Shown here piece by piece: positions 9,256-21,422 of a stretch of 64,000 nt of DNA (position 1 is its first letter; every line of letters begins with the position of its first letter). The stretch comes from Xiphydria camelus (lineage: Eukaryota > Arthropoda > Insecta > Hymenoptera > Xiphydriidae): positions 15,451,746 to 15,515,745 of the forward strand of contig OY783193.1 of the NCBI GenBank assembly GCA_963678675.1, written 5' to 3'. A model generated the notes under the pieces. It was not told where the DNA came from and did not search any database. It saw only the letters and a program-made list of their open reading frames with translations. Both the position numbers and the translations under genes were made by a program.

Positions 9256-9888
9256 AGGGTGACCACTCAATTCCGCTCACAAAATTCCCTGACTTTTCCC
9301 GATTTCCCTGACTCAAATCACTCATTTTCCTTGACTTTTTAATTTGCGAGATGTAAAGAAAATTGAAATGCTGCAATAATATAATTCATATACACGAAAA
9401 AATGCTTACGTTTTTGTCCTAATTGAAATATTTAATATTTTGTAACGATAATCGGGTAAAGGGTAAAATTGACATACAAAAATTATTATACATGTATACC
9501 GAATAATTTTGAAATACTTTGATATGTTATCAGTTATCACTTATATATGTTATCAGTTATCACTTATCACGCAATCGTTTATTTGAATTACCTATTTGAG
9601 TATGAAAACAATATGAATGCATAATTGCTAATTGTAAAATACATGGATACGTTTTCTCTATATCTCAATAACTTATTACTGCTCAAGATTAGGTTAACGT
9701 GATTTAATAATTTTAATCAAAATTACTGCAAATTTAACATAAAATAATTGAAGAAAACAACCTCTAAAACCCTCTAGATATATCAAAATTCCCTGACCAT
9801 CGAAAAATTTCCTGATATTTCCCTCAATTTTCCCTGACCGATCAAATTCCCTGACATTTCCCGGTTTTCCAGTTGAGTGGCCACCATG
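9256..9888. mobile_element. Nonautonomous element, GGTGRCCACTCAA ends
   Basis: Starts with GGTGACCACTCAA (about 9258) and ends with the inverted TTGAGTGGCCACC (to about 9887). Near both ends the plus strand carries repeated TTCCCTGAC words, several on each side and in the same orientation. The interior is AT-rich with no coding potential. This end structure resembles a widespread class of nonautonomous DNA transposons, but the superfamily is not assigned. Confidence 0.6.
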
Positions 9889-10417
9889 ATAAAGGAGAAC
9901 CGTCACGTATGCTCGGCACGCATAATCTAAACCTTACCATTCCCCTAGAACTTTTTTCGCTCGGCACCATATCAAATTTCTTCGCGTTGAAAGAGACAAC
10001 TCGCGGTGCGGGAGCAATTATTGAATAATTCAACCAACGTGTATCCTTGGTCGCGCCTGTGACATCCGTTATGTCACACATGAGGACGCGTGTAGTTGCA
10101 GCTAGACATACTAATATGTCAATCGGTCTTACGCCATTCGAGAGAAATACGTCCCAGCGGGCTCACAACTAATAACCGCGATACTCTGACGTTAAAGTGC
10201 GCGTTTTTGCCGGGGCGTAATGAGACGATAACGAAGCGAGCGCTGAAGAGACGTACACGGCGTAGTAGATGTCAACATTGTTACCATGTCTGGACACACA
10301 GCTTTGAAAAGAAACGACAATCCTTTAAAGGCGTCAATAAACCCCTTAATATTAAATAAGAAATAAATGTCTAGTAATCTTTGTGGCAGAAGAGTATTAA
10401 CTTCTGTAAAACCACAT
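9889..10417. other. Gap, nothing recognised
   Basis: GC-moderate sequence with no supported ORF, repeat or RNA gene. Confidence 0.3.
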
Positions 10418-10419
10418 AT

Positions 10420-10630
10420 ACCGTGTGATTTCGAGGATGATGATTATGGGCAATATAATATGAGAGTACGAGTGAAAACACCAGGGTTAAGGCATAAGAG
10501 TTTCTCTGTCGCACATTAGAATTGGACAAGTCTAGGGAAATGTGCAACAGAGAGATTTTTATGCACCCACCATATTTTCTCACTCGCAGTCGCATATGCC
10601 TATGCTCACTATCCTCGAAATCACACGGTA
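10420..10630. repeat. Palindromic MITE, CATAAGAG family, copy A
   Basis: An imperfect palindrome: CCGTGTGATTTCGAGGATG at 10421 pairs with CATCCTCGAAATCACACGG before 10630. The inner arms carry GCATAAGAGTTTCTCTGTCG and a diverged complement around a TTGGACAAG core. Related to the adjacent copy B and to 62693-62921. Confidence 0.6.
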
Positions 10631-10648
10631 CATACGAGGTGTTTTCGA

Positions 10649-10830
10649 GGAAGCTTGACATAGGAGACACGCGGACGCGAGAGAGAACATATGGCGAGTG
10701 CATAAGAGCCTCTCTGTCGCATATTCCCCTAAACTTGTCCAGTTGGAGGTTGTGTGACAGAGAGGCTCTTATGCACTCGCCACATGTTCTCTCTCGCACT
10801 CGCATATCTCCTATATCAAGCTTGCTCGAA
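10649..10830. repeat. Palindromic MITE, CATAAGAG family, copy B
   Basis: A near-perfect palindrome. AAGCTTGACATAGGAGA at the left is matched by the complement before 10830, and GCATAAGAGCCTCTCTGTCG by its complement, around a CTTGTCCAGTTGGAG core. Confidence 0.65.
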
Positions 10831-10869
10831 TACCCACTGTATACATAGTGTACTCTCTTAACCTTTTAA

Positions 10870-11269
10870 GGTAGTTGGACCGCTATAGCACTTTTCCAGA
10901 GATTTAAAAAAAATTTTGTCAGATTATAGATTATAAAAAAATTAATAACTTTTCTTTATGAATGAAATCATTCTGACGTTTAGAAATAGAGATATTCGGT
11001 TTTTATTTCTCCATTGAAATCAATGAGACAGGGCCATACTACGCCGCGCGCACGCACGTACGCGCGCGACTGCGGAGGCCCTACACGGTCCTGTCTCTCT
11101 CCTCTCTCTCTCTCATTGATTTCAATGGAGAAATAAAAACCGAATATCTCTATTTCTAAACGTCAGAATGGTTTCATTCATAAGGAAAAGTTATCAGTTT
11201 TTTTATAATCTATAATCTGACAAAATTTTTTTTAAATCTCTGGAAAAGTGCTATAGCGGTCCAACTACC
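10870..11269. mobile_element. 400-bp MITE with TTAA target duplication
   Basis: Starts with GGTAGTTGGACCGCTATAGC and ends with the exact complement. It is flanked on both sides by TTAA (10866-10869 and 11270-11273). The arms are about 170 bp and nearly identical; the centre is a CpG-rich loop with a (CT)n run. TTAA duplications are typical of piggyBac and Kolobok, so this is probably a nonautonomous member of one of those groups. No coding capacity. Confidence 0.8.
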
Positions 11270-11339
11270 TTAACGCCGAGGGTGGCCGATATATCGACCA
11301 GCCATGGGACGATTAATATTTAATGTTTTTTTCAGGAAT

Positions 11340-11940
11340 AATTCATGCGTTCAAACGGGAAAAATAGTGTGAAAATTCCTGGAACCATCCTTCACCTTGA
11401 ATTACCTTGAATCCAAGATGGCAGATCCAATATGGCGGATGATGAATTCCAGAAATTTATCAAAATTTTAAGTTAATGGCCCAAAACATCTTACTCCGGG
11501 GTTTTCGAGATCACTGATTACGATGCTGATGTCCAAATCGGTCTATACTCAAATACAAGATGGCGGATCCAATACAGCGGATGATAAATTCTACAAGTTT
11601 ATTAAAATTTGAAGATTATTGCCCAAAAGTTGTTACTTGGGGGTTTTCGGAGTCGCTCATTACGATGCTGATGTCCAAATCCAAGATTACCAAATCCAAA
11701 GTGACTGTTTTGCTGTTGTTACTATTTTGGCCTCAAAGTTGGTATACTCGCGTTTTTTGTTGCGCTGAATACACAAAAAATCAGCGACCCCGGAAACCCT
11801 CGAGTAAAAAATTTTGGACAATAATCTTCAAATTTTGATAAACTTCTGGAATTCATCATCCGCCACGTTGGATCCGCCATCTTTGATTTGGTAATAGACC
11901 GATTTGGGCATCAGCATCGTAATGAGCGACCCAAAAAATC
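11340..11940. repeat. Tandem and inverted repeat with CCAAGATGGCGGATCC words
   Basis: The words AAGATGGC(A/G)GATCCAATA and TTACGATGCTGATGTCCAAA occur in two direct copies about 120-150 bp apart (11416-11530, 11560-11690). A third, inverted copy lies at 11780-11935. Probably two ends of a degraded DNA element; no TIR boundary could be fixed. Confidence 0.5.
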
Positions 11941-12076
11941 CCCGAGTAATAGGGAAGATGCACCTTGATTAGTGGCGCCATCAATGTAGATTTCCTGCAC
12001 GTTTTGGGTATAAACAATTCGTGACAGTATTAGGTTATATCGGTTATATCAGAGTTTAATAGTGATTTTAAAGTGA

Positions 12077-12180
12077 ATCGTGCCTAAATCGGAGCGAAAC
12101 TGTTGTGTTACTAATTGCAAAAATACTGAAAGATCTTGCGAAAACAGTAAAATTTTACTGCCACGCTTTGTTTATACCAA
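12077..12180 (+). pseudogene. THAP-domain N-terminal remnant
   Basis: The plus-strand frame beginning PKSERNCCVTNCKNTE resembles the start of a THAP zinc finger (Cys-x4-Cys near the N-terminus). A one-frame shift then gives a segment resembling the KFYRFP-like strand. The usual ATG position reads GTG. The remaining Cys-x2-His half of the domain is not found, because the next sequence is unrelated. THAP domains are DNA-binding modules of P-element-type transposases and of many host proteins. It is probably a decayed transposase or captured exon; confidence is limited by the short length. Confidence 0.35.
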
Positions 12181-12404
12181 CTATTTTCCAGCAGCGATCA
12201 CTAGGGGGCATTGTTCGCCGGGTCGTGCATCTTCCCAATGGTTGCGTTCAGCAGATCGAGCACAAACCGCTACCGCTCAGTACGCTCAGAAGTAGCGCTC
12301 TCTGTTCTCCTGACAAGTTTCGGCCGTGGCCTTCGATACATTTAGGCGCGTGGCGTGGTGGACTTAAACGATCGACTTGTCGTACTGAAATTTGGCTTTA
12401 TAAA

Positions 12405-12495
12405 ATTGTTTAGGAACAATCAATTTGAGAGTCAGATTCGTTTTTAGCGTACATAAATCTATAAAAATCACCTGGTCTGGTTCGAGTAACAAAAT
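12405..12495. repeat. Dispersed repeat shared with 29216-29290
   Basis: The segment with TTTGAGAGTCAGATTCGTTTT and CACCTGGTCTGGTTCGA has an inverted counterpart at 29216-29290, about 17 kb away. Function unknown; probably an end of a repeated element. Confidence 0.5.
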
Positions 12496-12541
12496 CACTG
12501 TTGTCCAGTGTTATCTCTGGTTACAAAATGTTATGTTGTTT

Positions 12542-12710
12542 ATATCAATACCTCAGAGCTAAACAGTATTAACACAATTTTTTAAAAAACCGTATTATTT
12601 TCTCATTCTGCTATCTTACATTGAAAATAGCAGAATGAAGAAATAATACGGGTTTCGAGAAAAATGGAGTTAATACTGTTTAGCTCTGAGGTACTGATAT
12701 GGTAACAGAT
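12542..12710. repeat. Palindromic MITE
   Basis: Arms of about 75 bp: ATATCAATACCTCAGAGCTA at the left and the complement before 12710, with GCAGAATGAAGAAATAATAC inner pairing. No coding content. Confidence 0.6.
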
Positions 12711-12844
12711 TGTTTTACGATTACCAGTGGCAAGAAAATGTAATTTTTTTCGTAATAATACATAAAATATAAGATGTTCCGTCGCACGACAGACGGAATT
12801 CGCGCGACACATCTGTTCACACCGCTCGACATCATTCTAGTCGG

Positions 12845-14620
12845 AGAGCTGGCGTACAAAATGTGCAAGAGTTTTCTCCTATCTGGTACAATTCTAGTGA
12901 ATTACAATTGGGCTGTAAAACGTCACTGTACAGTTAGCCGGTCTGGTTTTGGGACACCTGGCATTCGCGCGCCACCAAAGGTGTCAGAATAATTAGGTTC
13001 GTGCAACTGTTTTCTACTAGCTCCAAATTCATTTGTAATTAGTCTATGCAATAAAAAACTGAAAACAAACAGTCAGCCAGCAAAAGAGTGGGACACGGCC
13101 AGTCAGCATTACTGTAAAGTTGTAGAAAAAATTAAGTTCATGCAAGTGTTTTCTCCAAACTCAAATTTTTCAATATGTTAATTCATTCAATAACAACTAT
13201 AAATCAACCAGTCAGACCTCATTTATATAGAACCCACACAGTGTAGCAGTTCAGAGAAGTTGCGATAATAAGTACGCGCGACTTCTCAAAAACAATCATC
13301 CGCGCAAGGGATGACCCTTGCTCTAAAACAAGAGACTACGTAGTTAAGGCATCTGGCGACCAACTGTATCTCGAGAATCGGAGAAGCGGAGAACAATGAA
13401 TAAAGAATCTTTGCCAGCACTGCTGTAGAGAAAGAAACGTTTCCTCAGTTTTTCTCGGGCCAGGGCGGATTCGAGGTGTAAGGCTCTGGTGCATGTATCT
13501 GTGTGTTAGTTGGGGAGAAACGAATTAAAATCTTCGGTACGCGACAGATGACACTTCATTCGTGCGTTGTGAAGCAAATATTATGGAGAAATGTGTGGTT
13601 CATTGTGTATTTTGTTTGAAAAAAGGAGACAATATACTGCCCTTAACAGAAAGTAGTATTGCAAAATACCAATCATTTTTAAAAATTCGTCGAGATAATA
13701 GTTTATCGTTTAATAATGTAGTGCTGCCATCAGTTCCCAATAACCGATGGTTATCATGTGCCATGTTATAGAAAATTTATGGCTTTGAGCAAGAAAGTGA
13801 GAGAAGTCCTGCGGGATAGAAGTAATATATCTGAAAAGAGGTAAGTCAATTAGACTCTATATTATTAATACACTTTCCTGACGGGGCCCGCAATTATTTT
13901 TTTGCTGTTGTCAAAATCATTGAAGCGATTTCTATATTATTTGAGTACATTTACCATAAAATTGAAATTTGAATAAAAGAAATAATAAAAGAAAATTGAA
14001 TAGTTGTTATCCCTCTTCTTTCATTACACCTTCCTTCATTACTTTTGGTATAATCATTGTTTATGTCTTGATTGTAATCGTTAATTTTCATTTTGTTTAA
14101 ATTATCATATTTTTTATGATGTTTTTTGGATATGAGTACAGTATTTCCAGTAAAATTATGATTCTTATGATTGTTATTGAGAAGTCGCGCGTACTTATTA
14201 TCGCAACTTCTCTGAACTGCTGACTGAGTGGGTTCTATATAAATGAGGTCTGCCTGATTGATTTATAGTTGTTATTGAATTAATTAACATATTTAAAATT
14301 TTGAGTTTGGAGAAAACACTTGCATGAACTTAATTTTTTCTACAACTTTACAGTAATGCTGACTGGCCGTGTCCCACTCTTTTGCTGGCTGACTGTTTGT
14401 TTTGAGTTTTTTATTGCATAAACTAATTATAAATTAATTTGGAGCTAGTAGAAAACAGTTGCACGAAGCTAATTATTCTGACACCTTTGGTGGCGCGCGA
14501 ACGCCAGGTGTCCCAAAACCAGACCGGCTAACTGTACAGTGACGTTTTACAGCCCAATTGTAATTCACTAGAATTGTACCAGATAGGAGAAAACTCTTGC
14601 ACATTTTGTACGCCAGCTCT
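12845..14620. mobile_element. 1.8-kb DNA element with about 450-bp inverted repeats
   Basis: The ends AGAGCTGGCGTACAAAATGT (12845) and its complement (to 14620) belong to inverted repeats about 450 bp long, roughly 90% alike (12845-13300 and 14175-14620). The interior (13300-14175) holds one recognisable exon (13583-13840). Long inverted repeats with a small coding core resemble fold-back or gene-capturing elements. The target duplication is not clear. Confidence 0.65.
13583..13840 (+). pseudogene. Cys-rich N-terminal exon, frameshifted
   Basis: Starts at ATG with MEKCVVHCVFCLKKGDNILP (a Cys-x2-Cys pair) and a following helix rich in Lys and Arg. Near 13745 the frame shifts; in the new frame the sequence resumes with TDGYHVPCYRKFMALSKKV, giving a second Cys/His pair, and ends at a GTAAGT donor (13841). 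This arrangement resembles the zinc-binding first exon seen in many insect transposon-associated uncharacterised proteins (recognition from memory, unverified). It lies in the middle of an inverted-repeat element, so it is either that element's own first exon or a captured one. The frameshift means it is not functional as it stands. Confidence 0.5.
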
Positions 14621-14683
14621 TGGACTATTCATAAAATGCGCCAAAACTTCTTCCGATGGAAGTGAGCGGGAGCGCTGGAGCGT

Positions 14684-14892
14684 AATGTCGCGTTTACACA
14701 TGCATGGATTTAGTGACGCCAGTAGTTGCGCCAGTTCTACTTGCATGATTTCAGCATGCTACAGACTTTTTCGGTCTATGCATGCAAAGATTAAACTTGT
14801 ATGCAAGTCGATGTTTACACTAGCAAATTTAATTTACTGGCACGCCAGTTTTTATTTGCGCCACTAAATCCATGCATATGTAAACGCGGCAT
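14684..14892. repeat. Palindromic MITE
   Basis: Ends ATGTCGCGTTTACACATGCA and its complement frame a 209-bp element with CACGCCAGT/ACTGGCGTG-like inner pairing. No coding content. Confidence 0.6.
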
Positions 14893-15034
14893 AACTTTTC
14901 TTCGCTACAAAACATGGCGACCGCTACCACTTACGCTCACTTGGAGCGCTCGGTAGCATGCGCGTTCGGCAGATTTTTGCTGAGCTGCTCCACAACTGTT
15001 GCGGAGCGACATGATCTGCTGAACGCACCCAATA

Positions 15035-15321
15035 GGTGCCCATACACTCAGAGGTCGAACTGTCGGTTTGGAACGGCGCGGTTCAAACCGGCAGTTTTAC
15101 CTTTCAGTTAGTGGGCGCGCCACGCGCCAGGTCGAACTGTCAGGCTGACCCGTCAGTCCAGACCGACGGGAAAAACTGCCGCCGTCCACTGCTTATGGCT
15201 AGCTTAACCGCGGATTTCTATTCTGCGTTAGTGGACGACGACGGTTAAAACCGACGGATCGACCCGACGGTTCGAACTGCCGTTCCAAACCGACAGTTCG
15301 ACCTCTGTGTGTATGGGCACC
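15035..15321. mobile_element. 287-bp MITE with TA target duplication
   Basis: Inverted ends GGTGCCCATACAC and the complement, flanked by TA at 15033-15034 and 15322-15323. Adjoining arms contain AGGTCGAACTGTCGGTTTGG and its complement. A TA duplication fits Tc1/mariner-type mobilisation. The interior is GC-rich with further CGACGG repeats. Confidence 0.7.
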
Positions 15322-15356
15322 TAATAGGGGAGAGTTGCCGATATCGTACTGCTTCT

Positions 15357-17066
15357 GGCCATCACACACAAAATTCCGTAAGGCCGTAAGACGTAAGCGT
15401 AAGCGAATAGACCAATCAGGATCAAGTATTCCGTTGTGGTGGGGTTACGGACCACGGAATACTTGATCCTGATTGGTCCATTTGCTTACGCTTACGTCTT
15501 AAGGTACGTACAAACCGGGCAACAAAGTGTTGGCAACATGTTGGCAACACGTCGATATCGGTGTTGGCAACATGTTGGCAACTCGTCGGTGGATACTCGT
15601 CGACAGCGTAGCAGTACAGACCAGCCAACAAATGTTGGCAACATGTTGGCAACACGTTCATCCCCACGTGTCTCCCGTCGACTAGCAACAGCGGGCGGCA
15701 TGACATCAAAGAGAATGGTCGCCTGTTGCTGGTATCCGTGTTTCCCATTTCAAATGGGAAAAGTTGACAACATCCTCGCAACATCCACGCAAAAGGGACG
15801 GAATTTCAGAAAGTCGATTCATACCTCTTTTAATACTTTTAATAGCACATCGATCATAAATAACTCTCCGACTATAATATAATTTTTATTGGATTCCTCG
15901 CCTGCTCAGCTACTCCCGCCGTCGCCGCCGCTACACAAATTTCTTGACACGATCGTCGCCGCGGCGACGGTAAATTTTCCGACCCACGCACGAAAGTGGT
16001 TAATCGCGTCATCGGCACGGCATGTCAAAATACTGACTGGATCAAATCCTTTCCTTCTCCTTTTTTATTATTATATATTATTATATAAAATAGTTTTTTA
16101 ATAAATGCGTGGATAAAACCGTGTCGCCGAAAACCCCGGCGACTTTGGGACCCGATGCGCGGAGCCAGGTACTTACCCCCCGGGGGTTGGGGAGCAAAGC
16201 TAGTACATACAAATAAATATACTACCGCCCACTTGACACGGCCCGGCAGGGACCACATGTGGCAGGGACCGTCGCGGACGGGTTTCAACGCTTCCGATCC
16301 TTTCCGTCAAACGACGGGACAGTCATAAAGACTAGAGTCTGTTTTCCGTCGCACACCTTTTCCGGAAAAGGTTAATTAACGGACGAATCGAAATAAGCCG
16401 TTTCCCGCAATATCTATTCTAATAAACAATGTTCCGTCTTTGCGCGACGGACTACGCGCCAAATTAATCTTGCGTGGTGGGTTTAGGATAAATAAAATTA
16501 TACCAATTGGTAAGGGAAGACAAACAATGCATTAACTTTATTTGCGAACTGTTCCGGTCGCTCGCAGGTTTTCAAACTAACTGGTCGCTCTTCGACCCTG
16601 TGGTAATGAGGAACTTTCCCGGATCTAATTTATGGCTTTAACGGCCCGAGGAGTGTCGAATTTCTCCCTCACGCCGGTCTACGGACGAAATGCGAAGAGC
16701 ATTTGAGCGAATATACGACAGACAATTTATTAATAATTTATTAATCCATAGTGGTCACACGGGGTCCAGTGGACCCCATGCTAATAAAATATACATTTTT
16801 CTCATGAAAACAGTTTTTTCACTTTATTTTATACGTTCAAAACCGACCTATTTGATTGTACGAGTTTCATGAAAATTAATATCTTGAAACTGTAAAATAA
16901 ATATACTTTTGTCAAAGCTCGTTGTAATACTGTATCCAGATACGAGTTGATGTTGGCAACATCTATGTTGCCAACTTGTTCCGCCTGTTGCCAACATGTT
17001 GCCAACACTTTGTTGGCCGGTTTGTACGTACCTTTACGGCCTTACGGAATTTTGTGTGTGATGGCC
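15357..17066. mobile_element. Palindromic MITE split by a second element
   Basis: Left end GGCCATCACACACAAAATTC (15357) and its complement at the right (to 17066). The left part up to 15502 is itself a palindrome around GGACCACGGAATACTTGATC. The block is interrupted by the 15503-17032 element. A partial relative lies at 28964-29110, and a shorter one near 35430-35520, sharing AGACCAATCAGGATCAA. Confidence 0.6.
15503..17032. mobile_element. Element with TGTTGGCAACATGTTGGCAAC subterminal repeats
   Basis: Ends GGTACGTACAAACCGG (15503) and the complement (to 17032). Inside the left end GTTGGCAACATGTTGGCAAC occurs three times (about 15530, 15560, 15632), and inverted copies lie before 17010. The word is itself a near palindrome. 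The interior, 15700-16930, has no recognisable gene; a strong GGGGTCCAGTGGACCCC palindrome sits at about 16758. Confidence 0.6.
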
Positions 17067-17399
17067 CTTCCTAAGGCCCTTCGCATACTACGCTACGCAG
17101 GTATCCGATACCCGACGACTCGAGTATCCTGGCGACTACCGCAATAGGTACATTTTTTTTCTAATGGACGTTCGCACACACCACGCGACGCAACTTTCGT
17201 CGGCAACGCTAGTCTCCCGCGACCGGCATGCTCAAGTCTCGGATACTCGCGTCGCCGAGACTGTTCCGTCGCACAATTGTTTTCTTTTATTTTTGCTCCA
17301 TACGCGCAACTAAGAACACGGCCCTTCGCGCTATCCTAACGTCCCCGCCGAGGGTAGACGGTCACCATGGAACCCCGCGGTCAAGACGCTCGTCTCCCT
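17067..17399. other. Gap, nothing recognised
   Basis: Moderately GC-rich sequence upstream of the BEL/Pao LTR end; part of it may belong to the LTR, whose 5' limit I could not find. Confidence 0.3.
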
Positions 17400-17839
17400 T
17401 TTCTTTCGACTTGTGAATTATTTCTTTATGACTCAAGCTTCACGGTCTCCATTTTTGCACATACTCGTTTATCTCCATAATTCTATAGCCCTTCCTCGAG
17501 TTCTCCTCGGAAGTACCTCTCCTGCACCACATCTTGCACTCCCCACCTATACTTCTGACTGCATCAACCTTTTCTCCCTCTCTACAGCAACCCGAGCTAT
17601 CCTTTTTCCGACCAATCGTCTGTTAAGAAAACCCTTTCCGCTCCCTCAAAAAAAATGTAACGCACCGGAGGAGCACGCTTGTACAATTTTCGGTAGTTGG
17701 TCTTTCGTCAGCCTTCGCTATCACGTCTGTTTTTAAGTGTCTGAATGCACGCGCGAAGGCCTGACGCGCTCACCTCGGAATTTGTAAGACTTTGCTTAAA
17801 ATAAACCAAATATTGTTATTGTTCGTTGTGCGGGTTACA
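17400..17839 (+). repeat. 3' part of a BEL/Pao LTR
   Basis: Sequence leading to an AATAAA signal (17800-17805) and ending GGGTTACA at 17839, followed by a short leader and a BEL-type gag frame at 18281. This order (polyadenylation signal, terminal CA, leader, gag) indicates the end of a 5' LTR. The start of the LTR is not identified and no second LTR is in the window. Confidence 0.5.
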
Positions 17840-19560
17840 GTCCACTCTTGAGTAGACCCTTTCCACCTGATGTCATGAATATCCCAATTTGCAAGTCATT
17901 TGCAAAATAAGCGGGATTCATACAACTGTCGGGCAAACCAGTCCGACGGAATAAACATGGTCCTTCGAGCCGGATATTCTGGACATTTGTGCTACAATTC
18001 CGATCGTGAGTGAGTGAGTGAGGATCCAGAGGCCATTCATTTCTTCCTTCGAGACTGCAACCGAGAGAGACTTCTGCCTTCCGAGGGGACCTGAGCTTCC
18101 AGAGGACGACTTTATCTGCCATTCCACGACGCGGTGCCGATTTCGCAGCTCTGCTTCACTCAACATTGCAGCCTGCCGCCACTGCTCATCGACCCGTAAG
18201 CTCGTATATCATTGAGTCGTCCATCCTTTCGATTGTCCCTTTCTTAAACCATTTCTTAGTACCTTCAAGTCTCGGTAACTATGTCTAGCGAAATGAAGAT
18301 TCTGGTCCATAAGCGTGGCTTAATTAAAAGCCAGCTGACGCGACTTAAGAATGCCGTTGCCGAATATCTCCGTCGCCCTGCCGATTGTGATCGACTTCTT
18401 CCTGCGTTGAAAATCAGTGTGTCCAAAATAGAAGACTCCTGGTCTGAGTTTGACAAGATTCAAACTCAAATTGAGCTTCTAACCGTAAAAGAGGATGCAG
18501 GAGAAAACTTCGACGATCCAAATCGCATAGAATTCCAAGATAGTTTTTATGAAACTGTAGGCGCGGCGAGAGAAATTATAGATGGAAACACACATTGCCA
18601 GTCATTCAGCGACAACGGCAAGCGTGTCAACCGTTAACAATGATAGCTCTCCGAGGGATTCGAATAATTTCAGATTGCCGAAATTACAGTTACCGTCATT
18701 TAACGGATCGTACGATACGTGGCTAAATTTCCGTGATACTTTCGTTTCGATTATACACTCTAACACGAGTCTTCCCGATGTGCAAAAATTACATTACCTT
18801 AGGTCGTCTCTCAAAGAAGAAGCTTCCGACATTATCGCACCATTGGAAACATCGTCCGAAAATTACTCCGTTGCATGGAACATCTTAAAGGAACGATACG
18901 ATAATCAGCGTATTATCATTTTAAAGCATATCGGAGAACTTCTCAGCTTCCCGAGTAGAAATCTGGATAAGGCGCTCATCGGGTCCCGACGAGGCACGCC
19001 CGATCCGTGATAGGGCCCCGACAGGGCTGCCCGACCAGGGCCCGATGACTTTTGTAACGCGGTTTGGGGATGAGGGTCTTGTCGGGCAAACCCGATCGGG
19101 GCCCAACAGGGCTGCCCGATCAGAACCCTAGCACGATTTTTGTCCTGCAGCTTCGTCGAAATTTTATTAACCACAAACTAATTTTAAATGGAAGGGTGCT
19201 AAATAAGAGCAATAATTCCGAGGAGAAATGTTATAAATTTATTTTATAATTAATATATTACATTAGAGTAATGCAAACATTTTCAGTCGGAAATTTAAAC
19301 TATGAATATACAACAAATACTTATTTCACTTTTTTTTCTAGGAAGGAAATTTGAATCGATATTATCTTGTCATTTACTATATAAACTTTTGTCTCGTATC
19401 GAAATAGGACATTATTGAAGATAAAAATGGAATCTTAAAAAAAGTATTGTCCGAACATGGGCCAAAAGTAACATATAACAAAAGTTGATAGTTAGTAAGG
19501 TAAAGCGATTCAATTTTTCATCCTAACAAAGAAGACTGAAATCATATATATTTAATATAT

Positions 19561-19729
19561 CGATACCTTACTTTGAAAACCTCGTAAGTGCAATTTCCTT
19601 AAATGTGCAGTAGCAAAGAAAAACAGTTTTGTATCATTTGTACTCAACTTTTTTAACAAATTTGAATTGCATTATTAATATAAGCATATTAGGTTTTCAA
19701 AGACGAGGTTCTCAAAGTAAGGTATAGAT
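19561..19729. repeat. Inverted repeat
   Basis: CGATACCTTACTTTGAAAAC pairs with the sequence before 19729. It is a short AT-rich palindrome within the 5.9-kb insertion. Confidence 0.5.
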
Positions 19730-20027
19730 ATGTAACACCTATATTAATATTACGTATTTTTAATTAGTAGGTATTTCTAGTGAAGTAGTGTTTATACACT
19801 ATTAATATGCACTACCATGACTGCATTACTACTTGCACTAATAATATGTACTTTTCGCTTGAATTGCTGGTACAGTATTAAATACTAAAATATTAAAACT
19901 AAAAACATAATACATTCGTAATACTACTGTACACTCTAGGGCGATATATTCCCTCTTCTATACTATCACAAGTTCCAATTTATACACCGACATATCAAAT
20001 GTGAAGTATACATTAGACTGATTAAAA

Positions 20028-20515
20028 AAAGGCTTTTTTAATTCATTCTCTTGGCGGGTACTTAAAACGTTAGTATTTAATGTAACTTTGAATATATCGC
20101 CGGGTGCACATTCTCACTCAATATTTAGTGGTGTCTCAATCGCTTTTTCTGATTTCCATTTGAATAACACGGTCCCATTATAGGGGAATCAATTGCACAA
20201 TTTATTCCCCCGTGATTACCATTTAATTTTATTTAATAATTAAAAATAATATTTCTTTACGTCAATTACACCTAAAACTCAATTTTCCTAATTTTTCATG
20301 GGGAAATTTTTTTACCGTAGAAGGAATTAGCACTAAACCAATGATTCAACAATTTCATCGTGTTATTCAAATGGAAATCAGAAAAAGCGATTGACACACT
20401 CCAAAATATTGAGTGATAATGTGCACCCGGCGACATATTCAAAGTTACATTAAATACTAACGTTTTAAGTGCCCGCCAAAAGAATTAGTGAAAAAAGCGT
20501 TTTTTTAAATCAATC
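20028..20515. repeat. Palindromic MITE, about 170-bp arms
   Basis: The left arm includes CTTAAAACGTTAGTATTTAA and ATCGCTTTTTCTGATTTCCA; the right arm is the near-perfect complement. AT-rich centre, no coding content. Confidence 0.6.
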
Positions 20516-20544
20516 TAGTGTACATGTACCTCAATTCTATTTAA

Positions 20545-20990
20545 TTTCTTCTCCGTCTCTGGGCAGGCACATTATTACGGTAGTACCGCTGTACAGCCTT
20601 ATTCAGCCTTATCTCTCTAATCGGCATCAGTGATTCCTCATTGACCGTTGTTACACTAGAGACAAATAAAAGATGAAATAGAAGTGAGGTACATGTACAC
20701 TTCACATTTGACAGGTCGGTGTATAAATTGCAACTTGTGATAGTACAGAAAAGGGAATATATCGGTAAAGAAAAATATATTATTATTATTATTTTATTTT
20801 TTTTTCTCTCTCTTTACCGATATATTCCCTTTTCCGTACTATCACAAGTTCCAATTTATACACCGACCTGTCAAATGTGAAGTGTACATGTACCCCTCAC
20901 TTCTATTTCATCTTTTCTTTGTCTCTAGTGTAACAACGGTCAATGAAGAATAAGGCTGTACAGCTGTACTACCGTAATTATTTACTTGAT
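20545..20990. repeat. Fold-back repeat with an AT microsatellite loop
   Basis: Arms from about 20572 and to about 20980 share TTCACATTTGACAGGTCGGTG and GGGAATATATCGGTAAAG. The loop is (ATT)n plus T-runs at 20777-20806. A third, partial copy of the arm lies at 19938-20015. Confidence 0.6.
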
Positions 20991-21422
20991 TACACAGTAA
21001 ATCACTAAATTGGGTATTGAAATCTGACTTCAGTTTATGTTTCGGGCTGGTCTACCATTAACAAAACTGATTTTGGTTTGGTTTTTGCTGCTCAGTTAAG
21101 CGTTTTTTTTTCAATTTTGTAGTTTTAGGAAATATGAAGAGAAAACGGTCATTATTAAATTTAAAAACAATGTTTTTTTCACAAAATAGTTGTGGTGGGG
21201 GTTTTTAGGTACGAGGAATTTTATTTTTGCTAAAAATATCCGCCAGATGGCGCTACAGATAAGTTTCCTATAAACTTTACGTATTTTCTATGAAAGATCA
21301 TGCTTGTTTTATATATTTTCATACATTTTCTTACTATTTCTGTTTTATTTGCTCCTTTTTTTTGCAAATAATAAAAATTAAAAAAAAGAAAAAATATTTT
21401 TAAAAGTGTTTATTATTTATTC

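Noticed and set aside
15422..15784. ORFs on both strands over the GTTGGCAAC repeats
   Set aside because: They arise from the repeated near-palindromic word; the peptides are repetitive and mirror each other.
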